Below, one piece after another: positions 1-11,256 of a stretch of DNA of 56,095 nucleotides. The translations under genes were made by a program, and so were the position numbers. The stretch spans positions 1-56,095 of the forward strand of contig NYXK01000081.1 of the NCBI GenBank assembly GCA_002685535.1. Reading direction: 5' to 3'. The first letter of the stretch is position 1. Each line of letters begins with the position of its first letter. The notes beneath the pieces are model-generated. The model did not search any database and was not told the origin of the DNA. It saw nothing but the letters and a program-made list of their open reading frames with translations. This DNA is from Deltaproteobacteria bacterium (GTDB lineage Bacteria; SAR324; NAC60-12).

Positions 1-790
1 AAAAAAACTAAACCAACAATTATATATTACATAAACTCATCTCTAATATTATTAGGTATATAAATACACATCACAGAACTAATTATCTCTTCATATCTGT
101 TATCTTATATTTAAAGCACTTGTTATAACTCTTTCCATCTCTACTTTCATTTACGGACATACTATCTGAATATTAATTACAATAAATTAACACAATTGCA
201 AAATCGAGAACAATTTGATTCAAAAACTTGACTCTTAAAATGAAGCTTTAAATTTAGAGTAAGTATACTTATACCACATTACATTGATAACAAAAACCGA
301 AACAACGTTCAATATTTTACATTACAGTTTTTTTATTCTCACTTATATGTTGTAGTTAAGGTTTAATTAATTCAATATATATATATATATATTAAAGTAC
401 GTTGTATATCATAAGTCAAAGGAATTATATAAATAAGTACTAAGCTTATTGTACAAATACTCGATATCGTAATAAAAATGTTTCTTTCATTACACCAATT
501 TAATCTATATATATAAAATTAGATATTTTTAATAATTACAATCTAATAAAATATACGTATATAAAAGTATTGATAAGTCAATAAGATCCAAAACAATTGA
601 TCATATTACGTTACAAAGTATAATAAATCACGATACCCTTTTATAGACTTTAACAATATAAGACTTCGTATAAATTGCAATAATTTAATCATATTCCCGA
701 ATACTTTAAATAGAATCAAATTCTTAATTCTAAATTTTAAGATATAATTCCTCAAAATTAAAATTTATACAACATACATCTTACTTATTT
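1..790. other. AT-rich block, no gene
   Basis: The first 790 bases are almost entirely A and T, with many TA steps and an AT dinucleotide run at about 375-392. The composition changes abruptly near 790-830 to ordinary fungal sequence. No open frame of coding character is visible. This is the look of an AT isochore or of repeat DNA degraded by RIP (C-to-T mutation of duplicated sequence). I could not recognise the parent repeat. Confidence 0.7.
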
Positions 791-2533
791 CTCGTCCAAA
801 AATTCCTCTCCTTACGCGAAGGTAACTTTGACGCATTGATTTTACGCTATCGCGGGTGGGTTGCGGCTGATCCTTAAAAACTCAAGATCTTCATACAAGA
901 GGACAATGCGAGATGTTACTGTTAAGCGGGGACTTGCTCTAAGTAAGCCTCAAGGATTATAGTAAGTATGACCTTCCATGACTCATCTGGTGTGTTCCAT
1001 CTAATCTTGATTAATAGCTTCGTAGTGACATTATGCTAGGAAGCTTCGAATGGCCCAATTCCCATTGTGACGGAAGCAGATATATTCGATCGAAGCAAGT
1101 CCAACTTTATTGCCAAAGCTTTCGTAATCCTTCAATCGATTTGGCTAGTGGTCCGAGTCTTCGCGACTTCGCTTGAAAGAAGGCTGATCTTCCGTCACAC
1201 AACTGGGCTTAGCCACCGTTGTATGCGTCTTTTGCGCTATCGTCATATACTGTTTCTGGTAGTACGAGCCTTCCGATGTTGAACACGTTACTGTTGTGAA
1301 GACTCCAACGTCGATTATAAGCAGGGAAAGTAAGCCCTGGACTAGGCGAACCCAGGTCCGAGGCGAAAGATAGCAAGTTTTGCTCTTAGCAATTACTTAT
1401 TCTATTTTAAAAAAGGGAATTCCGAGGGGAAGGATAGGACATTTTACTTTGGACGAATCGCAAGGACTTGGTTGTATTCGGTACTCCCGTGCGCAAGTCA
1501 TGGATAGCATAGCGTCGTCTTAATGTCTGCGCCATTCCCCTCCTAGCCTGGCTTTCGCTTTATTACAAAGAAGAGGCTCAATTGGACTAGAGATTCCTTG
1601 GAATACTGTCGATGCCTTCTGTATCCATGATATTATCCTCTCTGGGCCCCTTTACTTCCGTCGCGACCGTACAAATGTACGTGTTCTCTCGAGTTGGCGT
1701 ACTGTATCTCTCGCATCACACCTTTAAGGATATGCCAGCTGGTGTAAATAATGTTGTTGACTGGATAAAAAGGGTTCGTCACTTCTCGTGAGAAAGCAGG
1801 ATTGATCAATGTGAGGAAAGAGGGAAAACATAAACGAATAAGACGTCTCAAATCTGTTTCTGCTATATTTCCAGGAGTTTACTTGACGAATGTTATTTGT
1901 ATTAATTCATCTCATTGGGCAATGATCCATGGGTATATTTGTTTTTGGTGAAATGTAATCTACATAATTTGCGGATATGTTTACGTTCTGACACCAATAC
2001 CTCTCAAGCAACTGGATACACAAATTGCATTGCACCGCCAGGTCTAAACACGCCTTGTGTCTCTTTGGTCTTCGAAGATACTTACAAAGTAATTGCTCTG
2101 ATGCTATAGATTACTCGATCTATACTCATGTAAGATCTTACTGTGGGCTAGCGAACAAATGGTTGCACCACTACAAGCATGCATGAATCAAATGGACTCC
2201 TAATTCACACAAGCTTGGAAAAGGTACACACCGATTAAAAGAGATTGACATAATACAATTCAGAGCAATAAATGCAGTGGTCGATTGAACATACGTCAAA
2301 AAGCCTGTGAAGATATACCTGATGCTATCGTGAGAGGGTGTAGAATAACATCACTAGTTTCTATTGCTGTTTAAAGCGAGATTTCAAAAAACCTTGACCT
2401 TCAATTTTTGATGACTCCTTGTTGACTTTTATGTTGTCGAGGCGCTAGTAGCGCCTAGATAGGTGGAGTTTCTACTAATACTTGTTACACTCGGTCTTCA
2501 ACATTCTCCTCGCTCTGCGCTGAACATGAATTC
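791..2533. other. gene-free stretch between AT block and cluster
   Basis: About 1.7 kb of mixed composition. Only short open frames of 60-75 codons occur, on both strands, without signal peptide, domain motif or convincing splice joins. It may hold eroded repeat remnants and the 3' flank of the gene ending at 2534. Confidence 0.5.
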
Positions 2534-3745
2534 TCAGTCCACCCAGACAGCATTCGCACAGCACCCCGACTTATACCGACTATTTCCCTGATCCGACAAA
2601 ACAATCCTCGACACAGGCTCCGCCCACATTGCATCTTCATCCAGCTGCCAAATCTCCAAAAAGCCAATTTCATTATCCGTCAACGCAATGATACGATCAT
2701 CGAATCCAGAAGGGATCACGACGTTTGCCACACCGCCACTGGTGGTCGTCGGCCTTAGCAAATTCCGGTATTGAATCTCCCCGGTCTCCATATCGGCTGA
2801 GAAGACAGCTATGTAGCCATACGTTCCTTCACCCCTTCCACGAGTTGTCGCCCAGATGTATGCACCACTAGGAGAAACGACAACCTCATTCGCCCAATGA
2901 TTCCCGCCCCCAAGTAAATCCTCCGGCAGAAGATTGTACACGCCACGGAGCTTGGGTTTCTGCGTGTGGCGTGAGATTCCGTACCATACCATTTGATTTG
3001 AGCCTTCCATCACCGCATAAAGCGCGTTGCCAGATGGATGAGGGATAACATGGCGCGGCCCGTCATCATCCTTTAGACCTTTGGTTATGTAAATGGGTCT
3101 GCCGAGCCTTCCACTTTTCTTGTCAATCGGTTGAGTCCAGATCGCATTGCCCAGAGTATCTGCAGCATACAATATGTTATTCTTCTTGTTGAACGCTGAG
3201 CCATGAACCCCTGAATCTGGCCAATAGTCGAAATCTTGGACGGTTTCTGCTAGGGCCCCTTGAGCGTCGACGGACATGACTATTCCACAGCCCGGTTCGC
3301 CCATATGGCGCCACTTTGAGGGTCTCGATGTAGATGGCGGAGCCATTGCAGCCGTCTTTGCCTTGAAGAGTCTTCGTGTGGACGATGCTGGTGAGGTTAT
3401 TGACGGCGAAGCTCATGTATGTTGGCGGAATGGTGAGACCTTGTTGGTCACTGATGTATGTGTAATTGGTCCCGAATAAACTCCTTTTATCGTGCTGTTG
3501 ATGTTAGACAAGTACCTTTTGAGCTAAGATGACCGAAGAGATGAGTTTCTTACGCTCCAACTTAGCCAAGAGTTAGGTGCAGGGACTGTGGTGTTCGCAA
3601 CAAGCTTCAGATCAAAAGTTTCGTCGTCAAACAGTACGCTGTAGAGCGATCCTTGAACGAAGTTTCCCACAATTAGCCCATGGTGTGCGGAGAAGCCCAA
3701 TCCTGCAAAGCTCAGAGCTGCCAGAACAGTGTTAGAAAATCGCAT
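2534..3745 (-). CDS. carboxy-cis,cis-muconate cyclase-like lactonizing enzyme, with a frameshift
   Basis: Two exons, 3745-3554 and 3494-2534, joined across a 59-nt GT-AG intron (the join reads SWLS-WSHDKRSLFG). About 383 residues, the usual length of fungal 3-carboxymuconate lactonizing enzyme, a seven-bladed beta-propeller that closes carboxymuconate to a lactone in the beta-ketoadipate route. Family landmarks are CNGSAIYIETLK, PGCGIVMSVD, SGVHGSAF, GNAIW, GNHWANEVVVSPSG and a C-terminal CCANAVWVD. The N-terminus (MRFSNTVLAALSFAGLGFSA) is a secretion signal, so this is a secreted paralogue rather than the cytosolic enzyme. One extra G in the run at 3300-3302 breaks the frame between VAPYG and EPGCG, so the gene is either inactivated or carries a sequencing error. 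It heads the cluster that runs to 20 kb. Family call is firm; exact reaction is inferred. Confidence 0.75.
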
Positions 3746-4204
3746 CCTAGTGATTTTAATTTGACAGAGTCGGCAATGCGGAGAGAGGTACCAATATCCG
3801 GGGCGTGCACTTGCATTTCATGGGGAAGGGCTATTTGAAGCTGGGGAGAGAAGGTGTCTGGTGCATCAAAGCCGTTAACAGACATGGTTCACGGACTTGC
3901 GGTCCCCACAAGGATGATGCCCAGACGGTGGCAGATGTCCGGGGGGTCAAAGACATTTTACTTGATTCAGATCATTACTCCATCTCAGAAGTTGATGGTA
4001 CGAAGTTCTGCCACATGTGGATTCTAGTGTCACTAGCGAGTCACTCGATTCTTTGTGAGGCTCTCATTCAGAGTCTACGACAAATGGAAGAGCCCTCGCG
4101 GAAATTTTGCAAACGGTCTAGCTACATACATCAGTATAGCTAACACTTTGTTTTACAACGGGACTTTCAACAAGCTATAGAAACACTCGCTCCACTGTTC
4201 GTAA
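3746..4204. promoter_or_regulatory. promoter region of the muconate cyclase-like gene
   Basis: About 460 bases between the lactonizing-enzyme start and the 3' end of the next minus-strand gene. It contains a half-site ATGTCCGG at 3935-3942, identical to the core of the cluster palindrome, a related ATATCCGGGG near 3795-3804, and an inverted CGGAC/GGTCC pair near 3886-3900. An open plus-strand frame here (3805-4143) has no recognisable content and I treat it as chance. Confidence 0.4.
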
Positions 4205-5358
4205 TCACCTATCTGATTTGTATACATCCCATTGACTAGCATGATCTACCTGAGTTGGATCGGGTCCCAAAGCCCAACTTATACTATCAAGAATATCTCC
4301 GTCGAATGCTTGCGTTGCTTTCAGCTGAGTCCATCTTCGGAAGCCATGAGGCAGGTCGGGATACACATGTACTTTTGTCGGTACGCTACAAAGCAGTGTT
4401 AGTAAATACTACATCTTTGCGAAAAATGCAGAGCGACTTACTCCATACCCTTCAACTTGGTCGCAAAAAGGAGACCATCATCTCTCAGCGGATCTGCTCC
4501 CGCCACCAACAGTGCTGTCCTAGGCCAGCCTTCCAATTCTTCTTGCGAGAGGAGAGCGATATTCAGGCGTTCATCTGTTGGATCCTCACTGCCGAGCAGA
4601 ATGCTGAAGAGCTGCAATCGCTCGGAAGGAATGACCGGCATCTCTTTGTTTTGTACCTTCGCTGTAGCCTCCCTACTCTTGAAAAGGTCAAATGGGTAAT
4701 TTTCGATATGTATGAGCCATGGGATAACAAGAAGAGTACCAGTAATTATTGGTTTGTAGCCAGACTGGGACCTGCTTAGCTTGATGTCTTCAATAACAAC
4801 ATTGGCAGCAAGAGTGCCGCCTGCTGATATGCCCATCACTACCAGCTTCTCCTGCTGCAAGGCGGGATGAAGAGCAGCTGCGTTCTTTCGGATGTATGAA
4901 AACGCATCTTGGGCGTCATTCACCTGTGCAGGATGTTTGTACTTGTGCGTATGCCGATATAAAACACTCAGGACCACCGTCCTCGTCTCCTCGACTATCC
5001 GACAGCAGAGAAAGTCATCAGAAGTCTCGTCGCCGAAGAGAAAGCCGCCACCGTGAAAGTAAAGCACAGCGCCCATGGTCTGCTCTGGGTTCAGAACATG
5101 TGGCTCGTAAATTCTTAGAGGGATGGTGTGGGTCCCACGTGAGGGAACTTGAACGGTGCTCCTTTTGATGCGGCATTCAAGACCAGATTCAGCCATCATC
5201 TTCTCGCTTGCAGCGCTTCTAGATGTGTTCGAGACATCCCGCAGGAACTCGGCTTGAGCAGGGTCATTTCCAGAAAAGCCATCTTTGGCAGCGGAAGGGT
5301 TGGTGGCGATGAAGTTGAGCCACTCTTTCGTGGGCTGGCCAAACTCGGAGAAGTCCAT
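4205..5358 (-). CDS. HSL-family alpha/beta hydrolase (esterase/lactonase)
   Basis: Two exons, 5358-4442 and 4385-4205 (56-nt intron), 365 residues. The first exon has the HSL/bacterial-lipase oxyanion motif HGGG (about 102-105) and the nucleophile elbow GISAGG (Ser about 178). GADPLRDDG supplies the acid (Asp about 289). The second exon supplies the catalytic histidine in VYPDLPHGFRRW (His about 319), which proves the splice join. No signal peptide, so probably cytosolic. The family (alpha/beta-hydrolase fold 3) cleaves carboxylic esters and small lactones. Next to a Baeyer-Villiger monooxygenase its likely job is opening the ester or lactone that enzyme makes, which is inference from context. 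It shares a 714-bp divergent promoter with the MFS gene. Confidence 0.88.
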
Positions 5359-5500
5359 TACTAATCATACACATCCAAGACAAGAAATTGGTGGAAACGA
5401 GTCTCTTTTGGCGGAAATGAAGGTCTTACAGCAAGGATCTGTTAATCATCATTAGCACTGGGCATACTGTGGGAATGAGGAAATGGTACTACACAGCCGT

Positions 5501-5521
5501 TCTGGACATCCAATGGCCGGA
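5501..5521. promoter_or_regulatory. imperfect copy of cluster palindrome
   Basis: Reads TCTGGACATCC followed by AATGGCCGGA. It keeps the GGACAT arm and a GGCCGGA arm, but one triplet is TGG instead of CGG and the spacing is 11 instead of 10. Possible second binding site for the cluster regulator. Confidence 0.35.
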
Positions 5522-5675
5522 AAATACAAGCAAAAGGTAGTACTTACATGGCGGATGTCTGAGTGCCTTCCCAATGGGGCTTCCCACAGATGATGGAGTT
5601 GACGAGCAAGACTACCGGCCGGTATCCCTTCAGTCGAACCATTCCGAATTACAAGTAAGCGGGCGCCTTGGCTCG

Positions 5676-5693
5676 TCCGGACATCAATGTCCA
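5676..5693. promoter_or_regulatory. cluster palindrome, Zn2Cys6-type site
   Basis: TCCGGACATCAATGTCCA: a CGG triplet, ten bases (ACATCAATGT), then CCA. The inner ten bases are themselves an ACAT..ATGT palindrome. It matches the sites at 10961, 14894 and 17339. Binuclear zinc regulators typically bind inverted CGG triplets with fixed spacing. Confidence 0.55.
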
Positions 5694-6072
5694 CCCCCTC
5701 AGTCAGCCGCAGCAGGCAAAATCTACCAAGGCTGCGTGGCAGTGAAGAGACGGAGCAACAAAGACTAGTAGACGCTCGTGTCTGAGCAAAAAAGTGGTTC
5801 TGATTCCTCACGAGACGCGGAGAGCCCCCAGCTTCTGGGCAACTTTGTGGGGTCCGGGGGTCCATTTCCGCATTGACTCCAGCCCATCGGTTTTTGCAGC
5901 TCAGTACCACGATAGTGTTTATGCTTTCCGACTCTCTTGTCAAGAGCAAGGCATTTAAAGAGTAGCATCTTGCTGATTTTTGATGGCGAGGATGCTGATG
6001 CTCCAACCTTTCCAGTTCTACAGTCATATCTAATCTCACTACTCTTCTGACTTGCACCTGTTCCCACAGGAA

Positions 6073-8036
6073 ATGTCGACGAATAATCAAGTCACTGTGG
6101 ACTCTGTTCAAATGGACGAAAAGGCCCCACAGGTCGAGTCTCTGCATCTCGAGCATTCCTTGAATGCAGGCTTGTCCTACGAAGATGCCAATTTTTTGCA
6201 TCAGTTTCCCACGAGGGATCATGACAAGGCGTTTCGAAAGGTCGACTGGCGGCTCATGCCCATGCTCATGTCTTTGTACCTGATTGCGAATCTGGATCGG
6301 TATGCTGCCTGTGGTACAGTCACCTTTGCCGTCATAGCTAATTGTTTCAGTGCCAACCTTGGGAATGCCAAGATCGAAGGTCTCGAGAAGGATCTTGGGA
6401 TGAAGGGTACCGACTACAATCTCGCCAATATGCTGTTCTTCGTCCCTTACATCCTTCTTGAAATCCCTGCCAATACTATTCTTATGCGCTTCAGAAGGCC
6501 GTCACAATGGATCGGTTTCATCGTTACATCCTGGGGAATCGTCATGACGTGCACTGGTTTTGTAAACAATTTTACCGGGCTGATGATCTGTCGCCTACTT
6601 CTCGGAGTCTTCGAGTAAGTTATTCCAAGCCTCGTTCGATATGTTCATGGACCAGAAAGCTGACTCGAACCTTCAGGGCTGGGTAAGATAACCTAACTCT
6701 GACACCACCATCTTCAATACTAATGATCTCTCGTTTAGATTCTTCCCAGGTGCCGTTCTAATGTGAGTACTTTCCGGTCTCGAGTCAATCGTGCTGTTGC
6801 TGATTCTTCCAAGTATCTCCTCCTGGTATCCGCCTCATATGACACAGTTCCGAATGTCACTTCTATACTGCGCTGCCGCAATGTCTGGTGCTTTCTCAGG
6901 CCTTCTCGCAGCCGGTATCGCGGAGATGCGAGGAATGAGAGGTTACGCTGGTTGGTTATTTAATTTCGTAGATTTGAATGAAGGACTAATATATGTTAGG
7001 TTGGGCGTGGATCTTCATCATCGAGGGTTGTCTGACAATCGTCCTTGGACTGGCGTCATTTTGGCTCTTGCCCGACTCTCCTAACTTCTCTGGCAAGTGG
7101 CTAAGTGACATCGAGGTGAGATACATGAATGTTCTTTACCGGAAATACCGTGGCATTAGGCGTGAGGAACAGAAGATGAACGAACTTCCCGAAGAGAAGA
7201 CAACGAACAGAAGACAGAAGATGAAAGTCCTTCTTTCGGTTTTGACAGACTGGCAAATCTACCTTCAGGCCCTGATCTTCATGGCTTCTTCTGTGCCCAC
7301 CTATGCACTCAAGTTTACTTTGCCACAGATCATGGTAAGTCTGGAGTATATACAGATCTTGACTTTTACCGTTCGGCTGACCGGTGATTAGGTCAACATG
7401 GGCTTTAAAGCCACTAATGCACAGCTTCTCAGCGCTCCACCGTATATTGCGGGTGCAATATCAGCTGTCGTCGTCGCGAAGTTTGCTGATCGCGTTCACT
7501 GGCGTCTGCCATTCATTGTTGGCCCGCTCGCAGGCTTAATGATCGCGTATGCCGTTCTCTTCACTTATAGTGCCAGTATCGCCAATCACGTTGCGCTTTG
7601 CTACACCTTCATCCACCTGGCAACAATCAGTGTTTATCCAGTCGTCCCGGGTGTAAGTGGCAATCCTGATATTTCCAAAATTGTGTACTGACCACATATC
7701 TCGTCACAGGCCAATACTTGGACCGTCAACAACCTTGCCGGCCCAGAGAAACGAGGGATGGGTATTGCGCTGATGATTGGTTTGGGCAATTGCGGAGGAA
7801 TTGTGGGCTCATTCATATTTATAGGAGACGAGAGCCCGAAGTACCAGACTGGATGGGGGACAGCGCTGGGCTTCATCTGCGGCGGTATCCTGTCAGCTTC
7901 TGCGCTCGAGATCGTCTACAAATGGCTCAACAAGCGTCGTGACGCTATTCCCGAGTCTGACACCAGAGCCAGATACTCCGAGACAGAGCTTACCAAGATG
8001 GGCGATCGAAGTCCTCTGTTTCGATACACACTATAG
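6073..8036 (+). CDS. MFS transporter, Dal5/allantoate-permease-like (ACS family)
   Basis: Eight exons: 6073-6299, 6351-6614, 6677-6682, 6739-6762, 6814-6950, 7000-7334, 7392-7652, 7710-8036; the sum is 1581 nt, 526 residues. Landmarks of the anion:cation symporter family are LIANLDR-ANLGNAKIEGLEKDL, FFVPYILLEIPANTILMR, LLLGVFEAGFFPGAV, WYPPHMTQFRMSL, GWAWIFIIEG and the late repeat NNLAGPEKRGMGIALMIGLGN. About 12 hydrophobic segments follow a cytosolic N-terminus of about 60 residues. Exon 3 is a 6-nt microexon (GGCTGG) supported by the conserved E-A-G-F-F-P it restores. The donor at 6951 (GTTGGT) is weak but needed to give G-W-A-W. Relatives carry small carboxylates, ureides and vitamins, so it plausibly imports the acidic substrate of the cluster or exports a product. 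ATG 6073 is the first in-frame ATG. Confidence 0.9.
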
Positions 8037-8735
8037 ATCTCCGATTCAAAGTTTGTTGCAGGCAAGCTCCCTTGCAGGTGTCTTCGACGGATTTCGGTCA
8101 GCCTCGCTTGTATCTACTCAATACCTGGTCATGCTTGACTTTATTTCAAGTACAAATACAACATTCTCAAAGTAATACCTCCGTACCACTTTTAGGGCTA
8201 GCTGTGCCTACAAAGTACAAAGTGGAAACTTGGGTCTTTCGAAGTTGTGATAAAAACTTCAGTTGCAGAATCTTGATACTTGAACCGTGATCAAATAAAC
8301 GAATGAGTTGTTCAGTCCTCTCTAGGCATTGGTCGCATGTTGAGCTTAGACTTCCCAACGATCAGGCGAAAACGGCATACAGTCCTCCATCTCTGACTGA
8401 ATGGGAGTTGTGGGTAAATAAAACCTGGCGTGTTGCGGCAACTGAAGGGGCTCGCTTATAGTCTTTAGCAGAAACTTCGGTAAGAACTTTTCCCACATCA
8501 ATTGAAGTAACTCCCACGACGGACCAAGTATCGACCAAGTTGTAGCAGATGAGTAGAGTAGAGTGAGTCTGACTACTCCCTATCATTATCTTTGAAGATC
8601 CTGTGGTCTGTGTTCGGCCTCCGACGAACCGATTTACATGGAAGAGTAAGCCCAAGCATGGAAAAAGAAACCCGATGAAAGGATCGAGAGAACTTCTGCT
8701 TCATACAAAATGTAAGACTTTAAATCAATCTATCG
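8037..8735. other. convergent intergenic region, nothing recognised
   Basis: 699 bases between the 3' ends of the MFS carrier and the monooxygenase. Only short open frames, no motif of interest. Presumably 3' untranslated sequence of both genes. Confidence 0.5.
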
Positions 8736-10737
8736 CTAATTATGGATTTCTGGCAATACAAACAAATTCCAGTACTCATCCAAGTCTAAAGTCTGTGTCG
8801 CGCCCACACTTCCGCCCTTTGTCTCTCTCCCCGAAAAACCATTCCCAAGGTACGCAAATCTGTTGTATTTCGCCTCATCCAATCTATCAATAACGAAGTC
8901 CTCCCAGCGAGGATTTTTGATCGCCTCCATAAAGTGGAACGAAGTTCCGCCGTAGATGGCGACGACTGGCCCATCAATAGTTCCGCGCTTGTACCAGCTG
9001 CGGCAGCCCCTGGTCCACACCGTCCGCTCGAGATACTTCTGCATGTGCTGATTATACTCTTCGTTGACATCGTGGCGGACCTCGAAGCTCTTAATGCTCT
9101 CGGTTTGGAGCTTCTCGAGCCACTTGTACACGTAAACGGCAGTTGCTTGAACGCCGAGCACCAAGGAGCCATTGCTGATGGGACTGTTGGGACCGATGAA
9201 GGCAAAATAATTGGGCATGTCAGGGACTAAGAAGCCGAAATAGGCCTTGGGCAGATCGGATGTCCATTTTTCGGCGAGGTTTGTACCATTTCGGCCAATG
9301 ACCGGAAACGAGGGTTTGAAAGAGGTGTCGAAGCCAGTTGCGCAGACGATTACGTCGTAATCCTTGACCTCGCCTGCTCTGGTGACGATACCCTTTTCTG
9401 TGACGGATTGGACATCATCCCATCTCATCTCTACGTTGTCTTGAGTGATGGCCTCGAGGAAGCCAGGTCCAGGAGTTTGTCGACGGCACCCAACAGGGAA
9501 GCTGGGCAGAAGCAGCTCAGCTGCTCTCCTCCCCTTTTCACTGTCACCTAGACGGCCTTTCATGCTTTTCCGGAAAATCTCTTGAGCCTTCTTCTGGAGA
9601 TCACTATCTGCGATGGCGCGCTGAAAATTCTCTATCCGCCGATCCATGATGGCCGCTCTGTAGTCACGAAGGACGCTCGGGTCTTTGAAGATCTCGAGAC
9701 TCTTTTCTGAAAAGTTGTAGTCTGCATCCATCTCTGGATCATTCGCTGTGGGTTCGTTGATACCAGGCGCAGGGCTGATCCACGTCTGAGTGCGAACGTA
9801 GCAATCCATTTCTTTGACCACTGTGGCGAGCTTGGGAACGATCTGGATGCCGGAGGAGCCGATACCAATAACGGCCACACGTTTGTCGGCAAAGTCGTAT
9901 TCCTGATCCCAACGCGCAGAGTGAACGAGCTTGCCCTTGAAATCGTGAAGACCTTCGATGTTGGGCCATTTCCAGTTGCTGTCTGCGTTAGCACCTGTCT
10001 CGGACCATCTAATTTCGAGTTTCATATGAAGGAGAACTTACTTGAGTACGCCTCCAGCATTTATGAACACATCGACTTCGTCGTCGATGGTAGCTCCCTC
10101 GCCGTTCTGAACCTGAATAGCCCACTTTCCCTTACTCTCATTCCAAATCGCTGATTTGACTGAGTGCTTGTACTTGATGAAGCGATTGCATTCGTATTTG
10201 TCAGCAACATTGTGCATATACTCATGAAGTTGTTCCGCAGTTGCGTAGTAGTTTGGCCAGTCTGGGTTCGGTGCAAAGCTGAAGGCATAGTTATGGGCAG
10301 GTATGTCACATTTGCAACCTGGATATCTACACAAATAAGCATCGATGCCTTTAGCGGAAAGACTGGATGTCTGATCTATACCTGTTCTCAAGCCATGTGC
10401 CTCCAAGGTCCTCATTGCGCTCGTAGACGACAAGCTCAGCATTCTTGTCCTTCATTTTCTCGGCAAATACAATTGCCATCATGAGCCCGGAGTACCCAGC
10501 TCCCATGCAAGCCACCCGAATGGGACGTCTCGTGCCGATGGGCTTCTCCACGATCGTGTAATCGGGGCCAAGATTTGTATTTGTGGTAGCGTGTACATCC
10601 TTCGCTAAGTCCGATATATGTTGCTCCACAGCTGCCAGCGTCCGTTCGACTTGTTCACTTTCGACAGCTTTCCCCTTGCAGGATTTGGGAGTTTCAATAC
10701 TTGTTGTCGGCTCGACCGAGATTGCTGAGGGCGCCAT
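8736..10737 (-). CDS. FAD-dependent monooxygenase, Baeyer-Villiger type
   Basis: Three exons, 10737-10382, 10326-10042 and 9978-8736 (introns 55 and 63 nt), 627 residues. The first Rossmann motif GAGYSG (about 79-84) binds FAD, GGTW follows at about 112-115, and the second GIGSSG (about 252-257) binds NADPH. Between them lies FKGKLVHSARWD (about 227-238), the FxGxxxHxxxW(P/D) fingerprint that separates Baeyer-Villiger monooxygenases from other class B flavoenzymes. A late CATGFDTSF motif is also present. The second splice join gives VLNNWKWPNIEGL, as in the family. No signal peptide, so cytosolic. These enzymes insert oxygen beside a ketone to give an ester or lactone, which fits the esterases and lactonizing enzyme around it. 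It shares a divergent promoter with the regulator gene. Substrate unknown. Confidence 0.92.
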
Positions 10738-10910
10738 GACTGTTGACTTTTTCACGCCTGGCGCTGACGACTGATTGCTGTTCGGTCAATAGTGATGTTG
10801 ATGATGCGAGTACATGGCTTGAACGGTTACTTCATGTCTTGATATATGTTCTATGAATTGATAACAGCATTTCTGAATAGCGGCGATGAAGCGATGCTTG
10901 ACACTGAGAA

Positions 10911-10923
10911 ATCAATGTCCGGA
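10911..10923. promoter_or_regulatory. cluster half-site
   Basis: ATCAATGTCCGGA, the same TCAATGTCCGG half as in the palindromes at 10961 (minus strand) and 17339. It lies 40 bp from the perfect palindrome in the monooxygenase/regulator promoter, suggesting paired operators. Confidence 0.45.
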
Positions 10924-10960
10924 TCGCCAGGCAAGGTGCCAAACCAGTTTACTTGACTTG

Positions 10961-10980
10961 TCCGGACATTGAAGTCCGGA
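10961..10980. promoter_or_regulatory. perfect CGG-N10-CCG palindrome
   Basis: TCCGGACATTGAAGTCCGGA, a perfect 7-6-7 inverted repeat (TCCGGAC / GTCCGGA), centred in the 519-bp divergent promoter of the monooxygenase and the Zn2Cys6 regulator. CGG-N10-CCG spacing is of the kind used by binuclear-zinc regulators (Put3 in yeast uses it). It is the best match to the motif shared by four promoters here. Its position in the regulator's own promoter suggests autoregulation. Confidence 0.65.
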
Positions 10981-11256
10981 AAACAGACTAGATCATTGCC
11001 CAGAAAAGAATCTATGAAGTGTGCTGTATGACTCGTGTGTGGCTTGGCCTCGAATCCCCGCGGGGTCTTGAGGACCCTCCCCGATCTTTGGTGGGGATTC
11101 AGGGTTCTTGGCTCTGGGTCAGCTCGATTCCGAATAACAGAAGACGACGGCGTCGGCAACTTTGAAAGACACCCTTCGTAAAAAAGCTCCTCCTCTTCGA
11201 AATTCCGCATCCTTCATGTATTAAGGTATTGAGGGACGGTTGAACTGGTCGCAGTC

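Larger units (their letters stand above)
5359..6072. promoter_or_regulatory. divergent promoter, esterase / MFS carrier
   Basis: 714 bases between two divergently read ATGs. It holds the cluster palindrome at 5676-5693, a weaker copy at 5501-5521, a GGTCCGGGGGTCC element near 5849-5861 and a CCGG-rich palindrome ACCGGCCGGT near 5613. No coding content supported. Confidence 0.5.

Noticed and set aside
1067..1282. 71-codon plus-strand open frame in the left flank
   Set aside because: No domain, signal peptide or splice partner, and it lies beside degraded AT-rich DNA; chance frame.
5452..6222. 256-codon minus-strand open frame overlapping the MFS start
   Set aside because: Begins inside the MFS first exon on the opposite strand, runs through the divergent promoter, and has no family features; a shadow.
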